A stretch of 64,000 nt of DNA from Methylobacter luteus IMV-B-3098 (lineage in GTDB: Bacteria > Pseudomonadota > Gammaproteobacteria > Methylococcales > Methylomonadaceae). This document shows, one piece after another, positions 1-8,023 of the stretch. The notes beneath the pieces are model-generated. The model saw only the letters and a list, made by a program, of their open reading frames with translations, did not search any database and had not been told where the DNA came from. A program made the translations under genes and the position numbers. The stretch covers positions 4,355,173 through 4,419,172 of the forward strand of contig NZ_KE386569.1 in assembly GCF_000427625.1 (NCBI RefSeq), written 5' to 3'. Each line of letters opens with the position of its first letter. Position 1 is the stretch's first letter.

Positions 1-454
1 CCAGTAAGGCCGCCGCTTCCGCCAAGGCTTTTTCCTTGCGCTTCAGCTCCCGCTGTAACGCTTGATGGCTCACTTGCAGTTCTCGCCAGTCAGCGCGACT
101 GACGGCAGTCTCCGACGTGCCGGTTTCAAAGGCTTTACGCCAGGCGTGTAAATGATGCGGAAAAATCCCTTGTTCCCGGCACCAGGCATGCAATGTTTCC
201 CCTGCCTTGCCCTGACTATCCAGGATCAGTTGAAAACGTTCGCTCTGATTCCAGTCTTGAGGTCGTTTTGTCATCAGGTCGGCTTGGCCCTCAACCACGT
301 TTTTCGGTAATTTCATCCAGTTCTTCAACGTCCAGCTGTTTATGTTCAAGTCATCGGCAATCGCTTGAACGGTACGATCGCCCCGGTTATAAACTTTCTC
401 CAACGCCTGTTGGCGAAAAGCTTTCGTATAATAAGTCTTCTTTTTCAATTTCAT
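1..454 (-). CDS. IS transposase OrfA-like protein, cut by the window edge
   Basis: This leftward reading frame starts at an ATG at 454 and stays open to base 1, so about 151 codons are visible and the C-terminus lies outside. The start MKLKKKTYYTKAFRQQALEK leads into a helix-turn-helix (AIADDLNINSWTLKNWM), then a second HTH-like block (LHAWCREQGIFPHHLHAWRK) and a charged helix (QRELKRKEKALAEAAALL), the usual plan of an IS3-type OrfA/transposase N-terminus. A GAGG ribosome site lies 4 bases before the ATG. It binds the ends of its own element. The exact IS family is inferred from the two-HTH plan, not from a search. Confidence 0.7.
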   Translation of the reverse strand, partial: MKLKKKTYYTKAFRQQALEKVYNRGDRTVQAIADDLNINSWTLKNWMKLPKNVVEGQADLMTKRPQDWNQSERFQLILDSQGKAGETLHAWCREQGIFPHHLHAWRKAFETGTSETAVSRADWRELQVSHQALQRELKRKEKALAEAAALL

Positions 455-484
455 TACCTCTAATAGTCAATCAATGAAAATTAG

Positions 485-514
485 AGGCGACAGTTATCCT
501 GACACAGGGGGGAC
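485..514. repeat. Probable terminal end of the insertion sequence
   Basis: Just upstream of the transposase start, the bases read inward from 514 begin TGTCCCCCCTGTGTCAGG, a TGT-starting GC-rich sequence typical of an IS terminus. The other end is outside the window, so the inverted repeat and target duplication cannot be checked here. Confidence 0.4.
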
Positions 515-623
515 ATTCAAAAACTCCGCGATGCTACGCATTTGAATGCTGGTTAACTCAACTTTAACGCGATAAGGTGTAATTATAGGGCGTAATAGGC
601 GATAGCCGTATTACGCCGTATGC

Positions 624-669
624 AGCTATTGCCCTACATCCCTCGCCACCATCAACCAATTGCTCAAGC
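624..669. repeat. Direct repeat, left copy (46 bp)
   Basis: This block is nearly identical to 747-793: one base is missing and one A/G differs. The right copy contains the last codon and stop of the lipoprotein gene that ends at 788. The left copy is therefore a detached duplicate of that gene's 3' end, separated from it by the palindrome at 667-750. Confidence 0.85.
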
Positions 670-750
670 TCGTAGGCTGGGTTGATAAACCCAGCATTTC
701 GAAGCCGCCAAAGCTGGGTTTCCGCAAAGCTCCAACCCAGCCTACGAGCT
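667..750. repeat. 84-bp palindromic repeat with 18-bp perfect ends
   Basis: The ends 667-684 and 733-750 are perfect inverted repeats (AGCTCGTAGGCTGGGTTG). Inside them a second stem pairs AAACCCAGC (687-695) with GCTGGGTTT (713-721). The core GTAGGCTGGGTTGATAAACC recurs at 35268-35332, so this is a dispersed repeat of REP or small MITE type. It has no coding capacity. Confidence 0.85.
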
Positions 751-793
751 ATTGCCCCTACATCCCTCGCCGCCATCAACCAATTGCTCAAGC
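747..793. repeat. Direct repeat, right copy (47 bp)
   Basis: Partner of 624-669. It overlaps the final Ala codon and the TGA stop of the leftward lipoprotein gene, so the two copies flank the palindrome as a long duplication. Confidence 0.85.
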
Positions 794-2131
794 AAATTTC
801 TTCTTCAACCGCCAGAAAACCACGGCGGAAGCCAGCACCATCAGGCAAGCGGAACCGATTAGCATCAAGCCCAGAAACAAGGTCTGCCTGAGCGTATAGT
901 CCACTAATTCCTTGCCGGGGACCAGGGTCTGCTCGAAGGCTTGCAGCAATCCCGTCAGTTTCTGCGCAGCGCTATTGATCTGCGAGGCGGCGGCAGTGTA
1001 GTCGTTGATGCGGAAGGGCTCGATGTTCGGGTCGGATGATCTGGCTTGGAGCTGGCGCAACACATCTTGAAAAGACTTTAGGGTGGCGTTGGATGCATCG
1101 GACATCTGCTTGCCTGCGTCCAGAGCTTTCTCGGCCTGTGCAGCGAGGCTGATGAGGCCTGGCTGATGCGTGTTCAGGGCCTGGACGATCTGCCGGCGCT
1201 CGGCGCTGATGAAATCGGGCAAGCGCTCTGTCGTCTGGCTGAGCCGGTCCGCCGATTCGGACAGTTGGGTGGTATTGGCCAGCAGCTTATCCATCTGGGG
1301 CATTTCCGCCGTCTGGAAGGCCAGTAATTCGGTTTCCCAGCGGATCAGAGTCGGCATGTGCCGCGCCAGGAGCATGCCGCGTTCCGCAAACAGGCGAGTG
1401 TCGGCCAGTTCGCGAGTTGCGGGGTCGAGATCCGCCAATGGATCGATGGCTAACAGGTCGAAGACACTACTGGTGATTCCGGTCTGGGGATCACGGTTCA
1501 TCTGCGCGATTTCAGACGCGAAGCCCAGCGAGCCGAGATCACGGGGCGTGCGTGCATCCGGATGTTGCTCGTGCCAGGTGCGGATGGCGGCACGCAGTTC
1601 CGAGAGCTGTTCTTTTTTCAGCTTATCCGAGGCAATCCGCCAAATTTCCTTCTCTACTTCTTGAGAGGCGCGTAGATAAGGTCTGGCTGATTCGCCGTAG
1701 AACTTGGGCATCCAATAGTCCTCGACATTCATCCGGTTCAAGCTGGCGAAGATGATCATATCGAGCAGGTTGGCATAAGCGTTGGCTCCGGTGGCGATGG
1801 CTAGTATATCGTTGGTAGTGGTGATGCGCATCAGAAGGGGGCGCCTTCGGGAGAGCTGATCGTCTTCGTGCTGCAACTTGTCGGAGGCAAGATTAAGCGC
1901 TTCGATAGCATGGTCAGCAAAGCGCAACAGCTGGGATTGCAGTTCGACGGGATCGGGCGCGCCGTTTTCCTGGTTGAGCGAAAACAGGGAGCGGATGCCT
2001 TGCTCCGGCAATTCCAGGGTGCTTTTGAGTAAATTGCAGCCGCTCGCACCCAAGGTCAGGGCGAGTAGCAGAACGGCTTTCGGCATCCATCGATGGGCAC
2101 CTGGACAGGAAGGTTGAAGCTCGCAGCGCAT
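788..2131 (-). CDS. Membrane-anchored lipoprotein of unknown function
   Basis: The 447-residue product has a lipoprotein signal near the N-terminus (MPKAVLLLALTLGASGC; lipobox around residues 28-32). A long helical, charge-rich body follows, probably coiled coil (residues about 270-400), and then one C-terminal membrane helix (LFLGLMLIGSACLMVLASAV) with a KKK tail. The layout suggests a protein tethered at both ends in the envelope. An AAGGAG lies 11 bases before the ATG at 2131; the Met at 2086 would give a more usual signal peptide but has no clear ribosome site. I do not recognise a named family. It stands alone, and a repeat touches its stop codon. Confidence 0.7.
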   Translation of the reverse strand: MRCELQPSCPGAHRWMPKAVLLLALTLGASGCNLLKSTLELPEQGIRSLFSLNQENGAPDPVELQSQLLRFADHAIEALNLASDKLQHEDDQLSRRRPLLMRITTTNDILAIATGANAYANLLDMIIFASLNRMNVEDYWMPKFYGESARPYLRASQEVEKEIWRIASDKLKKEQLSELRAAIRTWHEQHPDARTPRDLGSLGFASEIAQMNRDPQTGITSSVFDLLAIDPLADLDPATRELADTRLFAERGMLLARHMPTLIRWETELLAFQTAEMPQMDKLLANTTQLSESADRLSQTTERLPDFISAERRQIVQALNTHQPGLISLAAQAEKALDAGKQMSDASNATLKSFQDVLRQLQARSSDPNIEPFRINDYTAAASQINSAAQKLTGLLQAFEQTLVPGKELVDYTLRQTLFLGLMLIGSACLMVLASAVVFWRLKKKFA

Positions 2132-2412
2132 GAGGTTATCAACTCCTTAAGACATTTCTGAATAAAGGGCTTGAAGTTCAATGGTATGAAAACGAGCATT
2201 AGCGCCTATTATCAGGCGCATGTCAATCGATTGTAAAACAGCGCCGACATTGATTGTCTCGGATCGAACCAAATCCACCTGTTAGATCAGATCCTTAAAC
2301 GGTAAATGTCGTTTTAGGGCATTATTCCGGTCATTCGGAATTTCAGTTCCACTATTACTCAACCCATAATAAAGGCTTTTTCAAAGCCCGGTTACAAAGG
2401 CCGGATTCAAAG

Positions 2413-2675
2413 ATGTACACTCTTACCCAACTCCATTCTGATATCGAAGCGTACGTACGAGCTATCCTTGACGACAATCCTGATTGGCTATGCCGCCTGG
2501 GCTGCGTGGCTGTTGCCGACGACTCGCCGAAGCCCCCTGTCTCACTGCGGCGGAATGGGATTGGCTGCAGGACGGATTGGCCGCGCTGCCCCTGGTGCGA
2601 CTTCGGAAAATTGGCCAGGGCATCGCCGCGCTGACTGAGCAGTCATCACGTCCCATCGTTTTAAAGGCATCGTAA
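2413..2675 (+). pseudogene. Frameshifted small gene, unknown product
   Basis: The frame opening at 2413 (MYTLTQLHSDIEAYVRAILD) looks coding but turns compositionally odd after about residue 26 and runs to 2634. A protein-like stretch continues in another frame from about 2530 to the stop at 2675 (LTAAEWDWLQDGLAALPLVR, then a KIGQGIAAL motif). The simplest reading is one small gene of about 85 codons broken by frameshifts. I do not recognise the family. Confidence 0.45.
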
Positions 2676-2820
2676 AGACCGAGCATGAATAATTCAGATA
2701 ATTCCAGGATTTATGAATTCAGCAGTTCCTTCTTTCTTTAAGAACCACGAAGCTCGTATCAAGCAACTATGACTCGCTGCAAATGCGCTACAGCCCTGAA
2801 TGATGTGCTCTGGAAGAGAC

Positions 2821-2949
2821 AGAAAACGCTCACGCCGATCTGATGTATGGAGCCCGGCATTCCCTGTGCCTGAAATTGGAAAGGGTATTGCGGCAGAACT
2901 AGAGACGTTGATTCTCAAAAGTATCACAGGCCTGATCCGGGATTTTTAA
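2821..2949 (+). pseudogene. Remnant resembling the tail of the preceding small gene
   Basis: Read rightward, this stretch encodes SDVWSPAFPVPEIGKGIAAE and continues to a stop at 2947-2949. The EIGKGIA segment echoes KIGQGIA at the end of the broken gene at 2413-2675, so this may be a second decayed member of the same small family. No start or ribosome site is evident. The rest of 2676-2820 shows nothing I can support. Confidence 0.3.
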
Positions 2950-3050
2950 ATATTCAGATGTGGCAAAGTTTATCTCGCAACTTTTTGAGGAAACTTTAAT
3001 TCAAAGAACGGACAATCTCGTTCAAGCGTATTTATGGCAGGCAAAAAAAA

Positions 3051-3069
3051 GGCGGTTAAAAAAACCGCC
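3051..3069 (-). terminator. Intrinsic terminator, leftward orientation
   Basis: GGCGGTT (3051-3057) pairs with AACCGCC (3063-3069). Read leftward the stem is followed by eight T residues (AAAAAAAA at 3043-3050 on the given strand). No leftward gene lies between this stem and the divergent kinase at 3264, so it may end a short leftward RNA. Confidence 0.55.
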
Positions 3070-3171
3070 TCAAAAATACATTAGGAAGATATAACGCAAC
3101 TTTCAGCTATCTGGCTCTAACAGAGCCTTAAAAGTTAGGTTAATAATAGCAACGGATTTGGCAAATAAAAA

Positions 3172-3188
3172 TGTGACATATTGTCGCA
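3172..3188. promoter_or_regulatory. Candidate RegA/PrrA-type binding site
   Basis: TGTGACATATTGTCGCA is a near-perfect palindrome 75 bases before the sensor kinase start. It fits the GNGRC-N5-GNCGC type of site that I recall for RegA/RegR/PrrA regulators. Such a regulator is encoded by the second gene downstream, so autoregulation is a natural inference. Confidence 0.5.
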
Positions 3189-3263
3189 GCTGAATTAGTG
3201 GTGGATTTTATGCGGTAAGACCGGTAAATTTATTGAAAACTTTGCTACATACGTCACTTTTTA

Positions 3264-4649
3264 ATGTCAATGCTCTCACACGTTTCACCCAAATCAGAAA
3301 TTTCTGCCCTGCAAAACCTGAAGTGGATCTTCATCCTCAGAAATCTGATGATCGTCAGTGAGGCGGGGCTTGTTTTTCTATCCATATACGGACTTAATAT
3401 TCCCCTGCCGCAAGAGCAGTTATGGCTGGTGATACTGTCGATAGCCGCTGTCAACCTTTATACCTGGATGCGCCTAAAAACGGAGGACCTGGTTACTGAG
3501 CTTGAAATTTTCTCGCAGCTGGCCATCGATGTTTTTGGGATCGCATCCTTGCTGTATCTGACCGGCGGCGCATCCAACCCTATTATCTGGATGTTCTTAT
3601 TGCCGCTTATTATTACCGCGATCATGCTGCCGCAATCCTATGCCTGGTATATGGTGATTTTAACCACGTCCATGTATACGGTCTTGATTGGTTACAATAT
3701 TCCCTTGCCTTCAATAGAGCCTCACATGCCCAATCCGGACTTGATGCCTTTGGAGATGGCGCATTACGATACGTTGCAGAAAATGCATGCCATGAGCGAC
3801 AAGCATTACTTCAATCTGCATATGTTCGGCATGTGGTTTGGTTTCGTATTCAGTGCCGGTTTGGTCGCGTTCTTTGTCGTGGAACTGGCTAAGACATTAA
3901 GAAGCCAGGAACGGTATCTGGCTGAAGCGCGCGAAAACGCATTAAGGGACGAGCGCGTCGTCTCATTGGGTACACTGGCTGCCAGCGCGGCCCACGACAT
4001 GGGTACGCCATTGGGCACGATTGCCATAGTCGCTCACGAGATGGAACAGGAGTACCCGATTCATCGTTTTCCCGATCTGCACGAGAAAGTGCTGATCATG
4101 CAGCAACAGATTGACCGCTGCAAAGAGGCGCTGTCGGTCATGTCAGCCTCGGCCGGTGAAATGCGCGCCGAATCGGGCAGAGTCATGTTGCTGACCGAAT
4201 ATATCGATGGTGTGCTCAAGCAATGGCGCGCGCATAAGTCCGGTGCGAAGTTGAACTTTTTTATCGATCCTCATGTTGCCGTGAACGCTAAAATCCTTGC
4301 GGAGCGCACGCTGACACATTCGATCATCAATATCCTGAATAATGCGGCAGAGGCTTCTCCGCCCGAACTGGGCATCGAATTCCATGCATCATGGGACTTG
4401 GATCATGCCCATATCAGGATTCGTGATTATGGCCCCGGTCTGCCGCCGGAATTGATCGAACTGGCAGGTAAGCAACCCGTTATCAGCAAGACACGCGGCT
4501 TGGGTGTCGGGTTGTTTTTGACTTATTCCACTATCAATCGCTTAGGCGGTAAAATCAATTTTTATAATGTAGAAACCGGTGGTGCCTGTGTAGAAATCAC
4601 ACTGCCCCTTTTGAATACAGAGAGGAACGATGACAACCCAGGATATTGA
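3264..4649 (+). CDS. regB: RegB/PrrB-type redox sensor histidine kinase
   Basis: The 461-residue protein has an N-terminal block of about six membrane helices (residues 22-210). It carries the RegB quinone-site motif as GGASNPI (101-107; the family form is GGxxNPF). The H-box AHDMGTPLGTIAI puts the phosphorylated His at 244, and the family's redox-active Cys lies in QQIDRCKEAL (Cys286). The ATPase domain shows NNAAEAS (359-365), DYGPGLP (388-394) and RGLGVGLFL (411-419). By family knowledge it senses quinone redox state or oxygen and phosphorylates RegA. Its end overlaps the regulator gene by 20 bases, indicating translational coupling. The final Ile in the quinone motif, where Phe is usual, is a small departure. 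Confidence 0.92.
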   Translation: MSMLSHVSPKSEISALQNLKWIFILRNLMIVSEAGLVFLSIYGLNIPLPQEQLWLVILSIAAVNLYTWMRLKTEDLVTELEIFSQLAIDVFGIASLLYLTGGASNPIIWMFLLPLIITAIMLPQSYAWYMVILTTSMYTVLIGYNIPLPSIEPHMPNPDLMPLEMAHYDTLQKMHAMSDKHYFNLHMFGMWFGFVFSAGLVAFFVVELAKTLRSQERYLAEARENALRDERVVSLGTLAASAAHDMGTPLGTIAIVAHEMEQEYPIHRFPDLHEKVLIMQQQIDRCKEALSVMSASAGEMRAESGRVMLLTEYIDGVLKQWRAHKSGAKLNFFIDPHVAVNAKILAERTLTHSIINILNNAAEASPPELGIEFHASWDLDHAHIRIRDYGPGLPPELIELAGKQPVISKTRGLGVGLFLTYSTINRLGGKINFYNVETGGACVEITLPLLNTERNDDNPGY

Positions 4650-5178
4650 TAAGCCGCGCCTGCTGCTCGTGGATGATGATGAGACTTTTTGCAATGTTCT
4701 CAAGAGTGCCTTGCAAAAAAGAAATTATGAAGTGTTGGTGGCCAATGATGTCAAAAACGGCATCCTGCTTGCCGAACAAAATCTGCCGGAATACGCGGTC
4801 ATTGATTTGCGCATCGGCCATGAATCGGGCCTGGAACTGGTCAAAAAACTGATCTCTTTGGACGACAATACCCAGATCGTTATGCTGACCGGTTTCGCCA
4901 GCATTGCCACCGCCGTTGAAGCCATCAAACTCGGTGCTATCCATTATTTGACCAAGCCGGCCAACGCCGATGAAATCGTGAGCGCCCTGCATAAAAACGA
5001 AGGCGATTCGTCGGTATCGATCAGCGAAACACCTTTGTCGGTAAAGCGTCTGGAGTGGGAGCACCTGCAGAAGGTACTGATGCAGCATGACGGCAATATA
5101 TCGGCCGCGGCCAGGGCCTTGCACATGCATAGGCGCACATTGCAAAGGAAACTGGAGAAACGGCCGGTGCGGGAATAG
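4630..5178 (+). CDS. regA: RegA/PrrA/ActR-type response regulator
   Basis: The 182-residue protein has a receiver domain with acidic pocket DDD (15-17), phospho-acceptor Asp59 (AVIDLR), Thr87 and Lys109. A Fis-type helix-turn-helix follows, and its end (GNISAAARALHMHRRTLQRK, 155-174) is the hallmark of the RegA/PrrA family. It is the DNA-binding partner of the kinase it overlaps, and in other proteobacteria the pair controls respiration, carbon fixation or nitrogen metabolism by redox state. The gene ends just before convergent mazG. Family assignment is very secure; the target genes here are unknown. Confidence 0.95.
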   Translation: MTTQDIDKPRLLLVDDDETFCNVLKSALQKRNYEVLVANDVKNGILLAEQNLPEYAVIDLRIGHESGLELVKKLISLDDNTQIVMLTGFASIATAVEAIKLGAIHYLTKPANADEIVSALHKNEGDSSVSISETPLSVKRLEWEHLQKVLMQHDGNISAAARALHMHRRTLQRKLEKRPVRE

Positions 5179-5189
5179 TCTGCCGGTTC

Positions 5190-5996
5190 TTATTTTTTTA
5201 GCGCCGCTTTCGCCTCGTTCCAGAAAGCATCCAGTTCGGCCAGTTCGCAGTCTCTCAGATCACGGCCCGACGCCTGAACCTGCTGCTCTATATATTGAAA
5301 GCGTTTGGAGAATTTTTTCGTGCTCTCCTTGAGCGCGATTTCGGGATTGACCTTTAAATGCCGCGCCAGATTCACGGCCACCAACAGCAAGTCGCCGATT
5401 TCCTCCTGGATATGCGCCTGATCGCCGGACTGCCAGGCGTCCTTGACCTCATTCAGTTCTTCCATGACTTTATCGAAAACCGGCAGCACCTCGGGCCAGT
5501 CAAAGCCATGGCTGGCGGCGCGGTTCAGGATTTTCTCGCATTGCACCAGGGCCGGCAGATTGACGGCCACGCCGGATAAAACGCTGTCCTGCTCCACGGC
5601 CTTGTTTTTTTGCTGCCTTTCCAGGGCTTTCGCCTGTTCCCAGGCCTGCTTGCGTTCCTCATCGCTGGTAAATACCGCATCCGAAAAAACATGAGGATGT
5701 CGGCGCACCAGTTTCTCACAAATCGCTGCCGCGACCTGTTCGAAATCGAACAGACCGCGTTCCTCGGCGATGCGGCAATGGAAGACCACCTGTAACAGCA
5801 AATCCCCCAGTTCCGAGCGCAAATCATCCAGATCATTGCGCTCTATCGCATCGGCGACTTCGTAGGCTTCTTCAATCGTATAAGGAATCAAACTGTAAAA
5901 GTCCTGTTTGACGTCCCACTCGCACCCGTGCTCCGGGTGGCGCAGGCGGGACATGATGTCCAACAGATTTTGCGTATTTTTCAGCATCAGACGCAA
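5190..5996 (-). CDS. mazG: Nucleoside triphosphate pyrophosphohydrolase MazG
   Basis: MazG hydrolyses non-canonical and excess (d)NTPs to monophosphate and pyrophosphate. The 268-residue length matches the two-domain enterobacterial form. The first domain shows CEWDVKQDFYSLIPYTIEEAYE (about 25-46) and SELGDLLLQVVFH (61-73), carrying the EExxE and ExxD metal ligands. A second MazG domain follows after residue about 150 with EEIGDLLLVAVNLARH. Met4 is an alternative start. It abuts the sugar-kinase gene upstream and is probably co-transcribed with it. Confidence 0.95.
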   Translation of the reverse strand: MRLMLKNTQNLLDIMSRLRHPEHGCEWDVKQDFYSLIPYTIEEAYEVADAIERNDLDDLRSELGDLLLQVVFHCRIAEERGLFDFEQVAAAICEKLVRRHPHVFSDAVFTSDEERKQAWEQAKALERQQKNKAVEQDSVLSGVAVNLPALVQCEKILNRAASHGFDWPEVLPVFDKVMEELNEVKDAWQSGDQAHIQEEIGDLLLVAVNLARHLKVNPEIALKESTKKFSKRFQYIEQQVQASGRDLRDCELAELDAFWNEAKAALKK

Positions 5997-6929
5997 TTAA
6001 AATGAGGACCCGAAATTTTCGCGATATCTTTCCCTGAACGCGTCCATATCGAAGGCATGATTCTGGGTGCCGTGATGTTCGATTTTAATCGCGCCCATTA
6101 ACGAAGCGATCCGGCCGGTCATTTCCCAGTCCATCTCGTTCATCAAGCCGTATAGAAGTCCTGCGCGATAGGCATCGCCACAGCCGGTAGGATCGAGCAG
6201 GGTCTTAGGTTTGGCGGCAGGGATATTAATGCATTCGCCATCGGTATAAATCTTGGAGCCGTTGCCGCCCAGCGTGACGATCAAAGCTTCGACTCGATCA
6301 GCGATTTGCTCCAGTGACAGACCGGTACGCTGCTGCATCAATTCGGACTCATAATCATTCAGCGTGACCCATGTGGCCAGATCCACAAACTTGATCAGCT
6401 CTTCGCCATTGAACATCGGCATGCCCTGACCGGGATCGAAAATAAATGGGATGCTCAGTTCGGCGAACTGCTCGGCATGCAATTGCATGCCTTCCTTCCC
6501 GTCTGGTGCCACGATGCCGATGCAGACATCCCGGTCCACAGGCACGGAGTTTAAATGCGAGAAGTTCATCGCGCCCGGGTGAAAGGCCGTAATCTGATTA
6601 TCGTCTTCGTCGGTCGTGATGTAGGCTTGGCCCGTATAATGGCCATCCAGGATCTGGATGAATTCGCTGGACAAGCCGTTCTGGCACATCCATTGCGCAT
6701 ACGGTTCGAAATCATGGCCGACCGTCGCCATCGCCAAAGGCTCTTCGCCCAGCAATTTCAGATTGTAGGCAATGTTGCCGGCACAGCCGCCGTATTCACG
6801 GCGTATAGCGGGAACCAGAAACGATACATTCAGAATATGGACTTTTTCCGGCAGAATATGGTTTTTAAACTTGTCACGAAAAACCATGATGGTATCGTAA
6901 GCCATTGATCCGCATATCAGTGCGCTCAT
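5997..6929 (-). CDS. PfkB-family kinase, adenosine kinase-like
   Basis: This 310-residue ribokinase-fold enzyme phosphorylates a sugar or nucleoside. It shows the N-terminal glycine pair of the substrate lid (REYGGCAGNIAYNLKLLG, about 44-61) and the C-terminal PfkB signature DPTGCGDAYRAGLLYG, where the second Asp is the catalytic base. The overall pattern resembles bacterial adenosine kinase-like members, but substrate cannot be settled from sequence. Its stop directly adjoins mazG, and dgkA lies 10 bases upstream, so the three probably form one leftward operon. Confidence 0.88.
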   Translation of the reverse strand: MSALICGSMAYDTIMVFRDKFKNHILPEKVHILNVSFLVPAIRREYGGCAGNIAYNLKLLGEEPLAMATVGHDFEPYAQWMCQNGLSSEFIQILDGHYTGQAYITTDEDDNQITAFHPGAMNFSHLNSVPVDRDVCIGIVAPDGKEGMQLHAEQFAELSIPFIFDPGQGMPMFNGEELIKFVDLATWVTLNDYESELMQQRTGLSLEQIADRVEALIVTLGGNGSKIYTDGECINIPAAKPKTLLDPTGCGDAYRAGLLYGLMNEMDWEMTGRIASLMGAIKIEHHGTQNHAFDMDAFRERYRENFGSSF

Positions 6930-6939
6930 TGTGTTCCTC

Positions 6940-7302
6940 TTATATTAAAATTATTAAAGTCCAGGTGACCGCTGCCCAGGCCATGGACAGCATAACCGCG
7001 GCAGAACCAATATCCTTGGCTCTGCCGGATAATTCATGACGTTCGAGGCCGACCCGGTCGACGACCGTCTCTACCGCTGAATTCAATAACTCAACCAGCA
7101 TTACCAGCACGATACTGCCGATCAGCAGCAGTTTTTCGATAGCGGTCTCTCCCAGCCAGATTGCCAGCGGCGTCGCGATGACAAACAGCAGTACTTCCTG
7201 CCTGAAGGCCTCTTCGTGTGTCCAGGTCGCCTTGAAGCCGGCAAAAGAAAAGAAACATGCGTTTATGAGCCGTTCAAGGCCTTTTGCATTTTGATTCGCC
7301 AT
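6940..7302 (-). CDS. dgkA: Diacylglycerol kinase DgkA
   Basis: DgkA is a small inner-membrane enzyme that phosphorylates diacylglycerol to phosphatidate during lipid recycling. The 120-residue protein has three predicted membrane helices and the family core EEAFRQEVLLF (31-41), then VELLNSAVETVVDRVG with the metal-binding Glu and Asn residues. It heads the leftward group dgkA-kinase-mazG. Its upstream region holds an AT-rich stretch and a cluster of DnaA boxes. Confidence 0.93.
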   Translation of the reverse strand: MANQNAKGLERLINACFFSFAGFKATWTHEEAFRQEVLLFVIATPLAIWLGETAIEKLLLIGSIVLVMLVELLNSAVETVVDRVGLERHELSGRAKDIGSAAVMLSMAWAAVTWTLIILI

Positions 7303-7446
7303 TATTTTTCGTTAAGTGATCAAAAGCCGCCAATGATACACAATCTGAAGGGCAATTTCGTTATAAACAGCAGAATAAATCGCCCAAACTCTGTACAATT
7401 TAAAAAAATTATACAAAGTCAAAAGCTTGCATTTAATATAAACGCG

Positions 7447-7481
7447 TTATCCGCAAACTTATCCACAGATTTTGTGCATAA
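7447..7481. promoter_or_regulatory. Cluster of three DnaA-box-like sites
   Basis: Two perfect TTATNCACA sites occur within 23 bases: TTATCCACA at 7459-7467 and TTATGCACA on the opposite strand at 7473-7481. A one-mismatch site, TTATCCGCA, is at 7447-7455. The preceding 70 bases are strongly AT-rich. The cluster sits between dgkA and gcvH, away from any dnaA or dnaN gene. Confidence 0.55.
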
Positions 7482-7494
7482 CTCACAGGCAGGT

Positions 7495-7884
7495 TTACTG
7501 TTCAATCAGCTGACCATAAGCCTCGGCATCCATTAATTGATCCAGATCGGACAAGTTGTCCGCTTTAACGCAGAAAAGCCAGGCCTGATAGGCATTGTCA
7601 TTAACCTGTTCAGGCTCATCGGCCAGGGCGGCATTGACGGCGATAATCTCGCCGGCAACTGGGCTGAACAAGTCCGATGCGGTTTTAACCGATTCGACGA
7701 CCGCGCATTGTTCCTGTGCGGCTACCTTGCGCCCCAGTTCAGGCAGTTCGATATAAACCAGATCGCCCAATTCCTGCTGGGCGAAATCCGTTATGCCGAC
7801 GCGTACTGTATTGTCGTCTTCCAGCAATGCCCATTCATGGGTTTTGGCATATTTCAGGTTTTCCGGCAAATCACTCATATTCAT
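7495..7884 (-). CDS. gcvH: Glycine cleavage system H protein
   Basis: The H protein carries the lipoyl arm that shuttles aminomethyl groups between the P and T proteins of glycine cleavage. The 129-residue length is standard. The lipoylation motif VVESVKTASD puts the modified Lys at 67, and the hallmark GITDFAQQELGDLVYIELPE is at about 30-49. MSDLPENLKY starting at Met3 is an alternative start. No P or T protein gene is nearby, so the gene stands alone. It is transcribed away from the efflux genes that start at 8024. Confidence 0.96.
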   Translation of the reverse strand: MNMSDLPENLKYAKTHEWALLEDDNTVRVGITDFAQQELGDLVYIELPELGRKVAAQEQCAVVESVKTASDLFSPVAGEIIAVNAALADEPEQVNDNAYQAWLFCVKADNLSDLDQLMDAEAYGQLIEQ

Positions 7885-8023
7885 CTCTCAAAATAGTGTT
7901 TACGTAGCTTGTATTGTTGATTTCAAGGATAACGCGCTATTTTTTAAAAACAACAAAAAAATTTATTTAACCGATGGGCTGGCCTTATAATTTCAGTCAA
8001 TCTCTATAAGGCTCGTCGACTCC

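Noticed and set aside
4597-5145. 182-codon open frame on the - strand
   Set aside because: It is antisense to the response regulator, whose motifs are unambiguous.
7385-7481. Chromosomal replication origin
   Set aside because: DnaA boxes and AT-richness are present, but there are only three boxes, no dnaA, dnaN, rpmH or gid genes nearby and no unwinding-element 13-mers that I can see.
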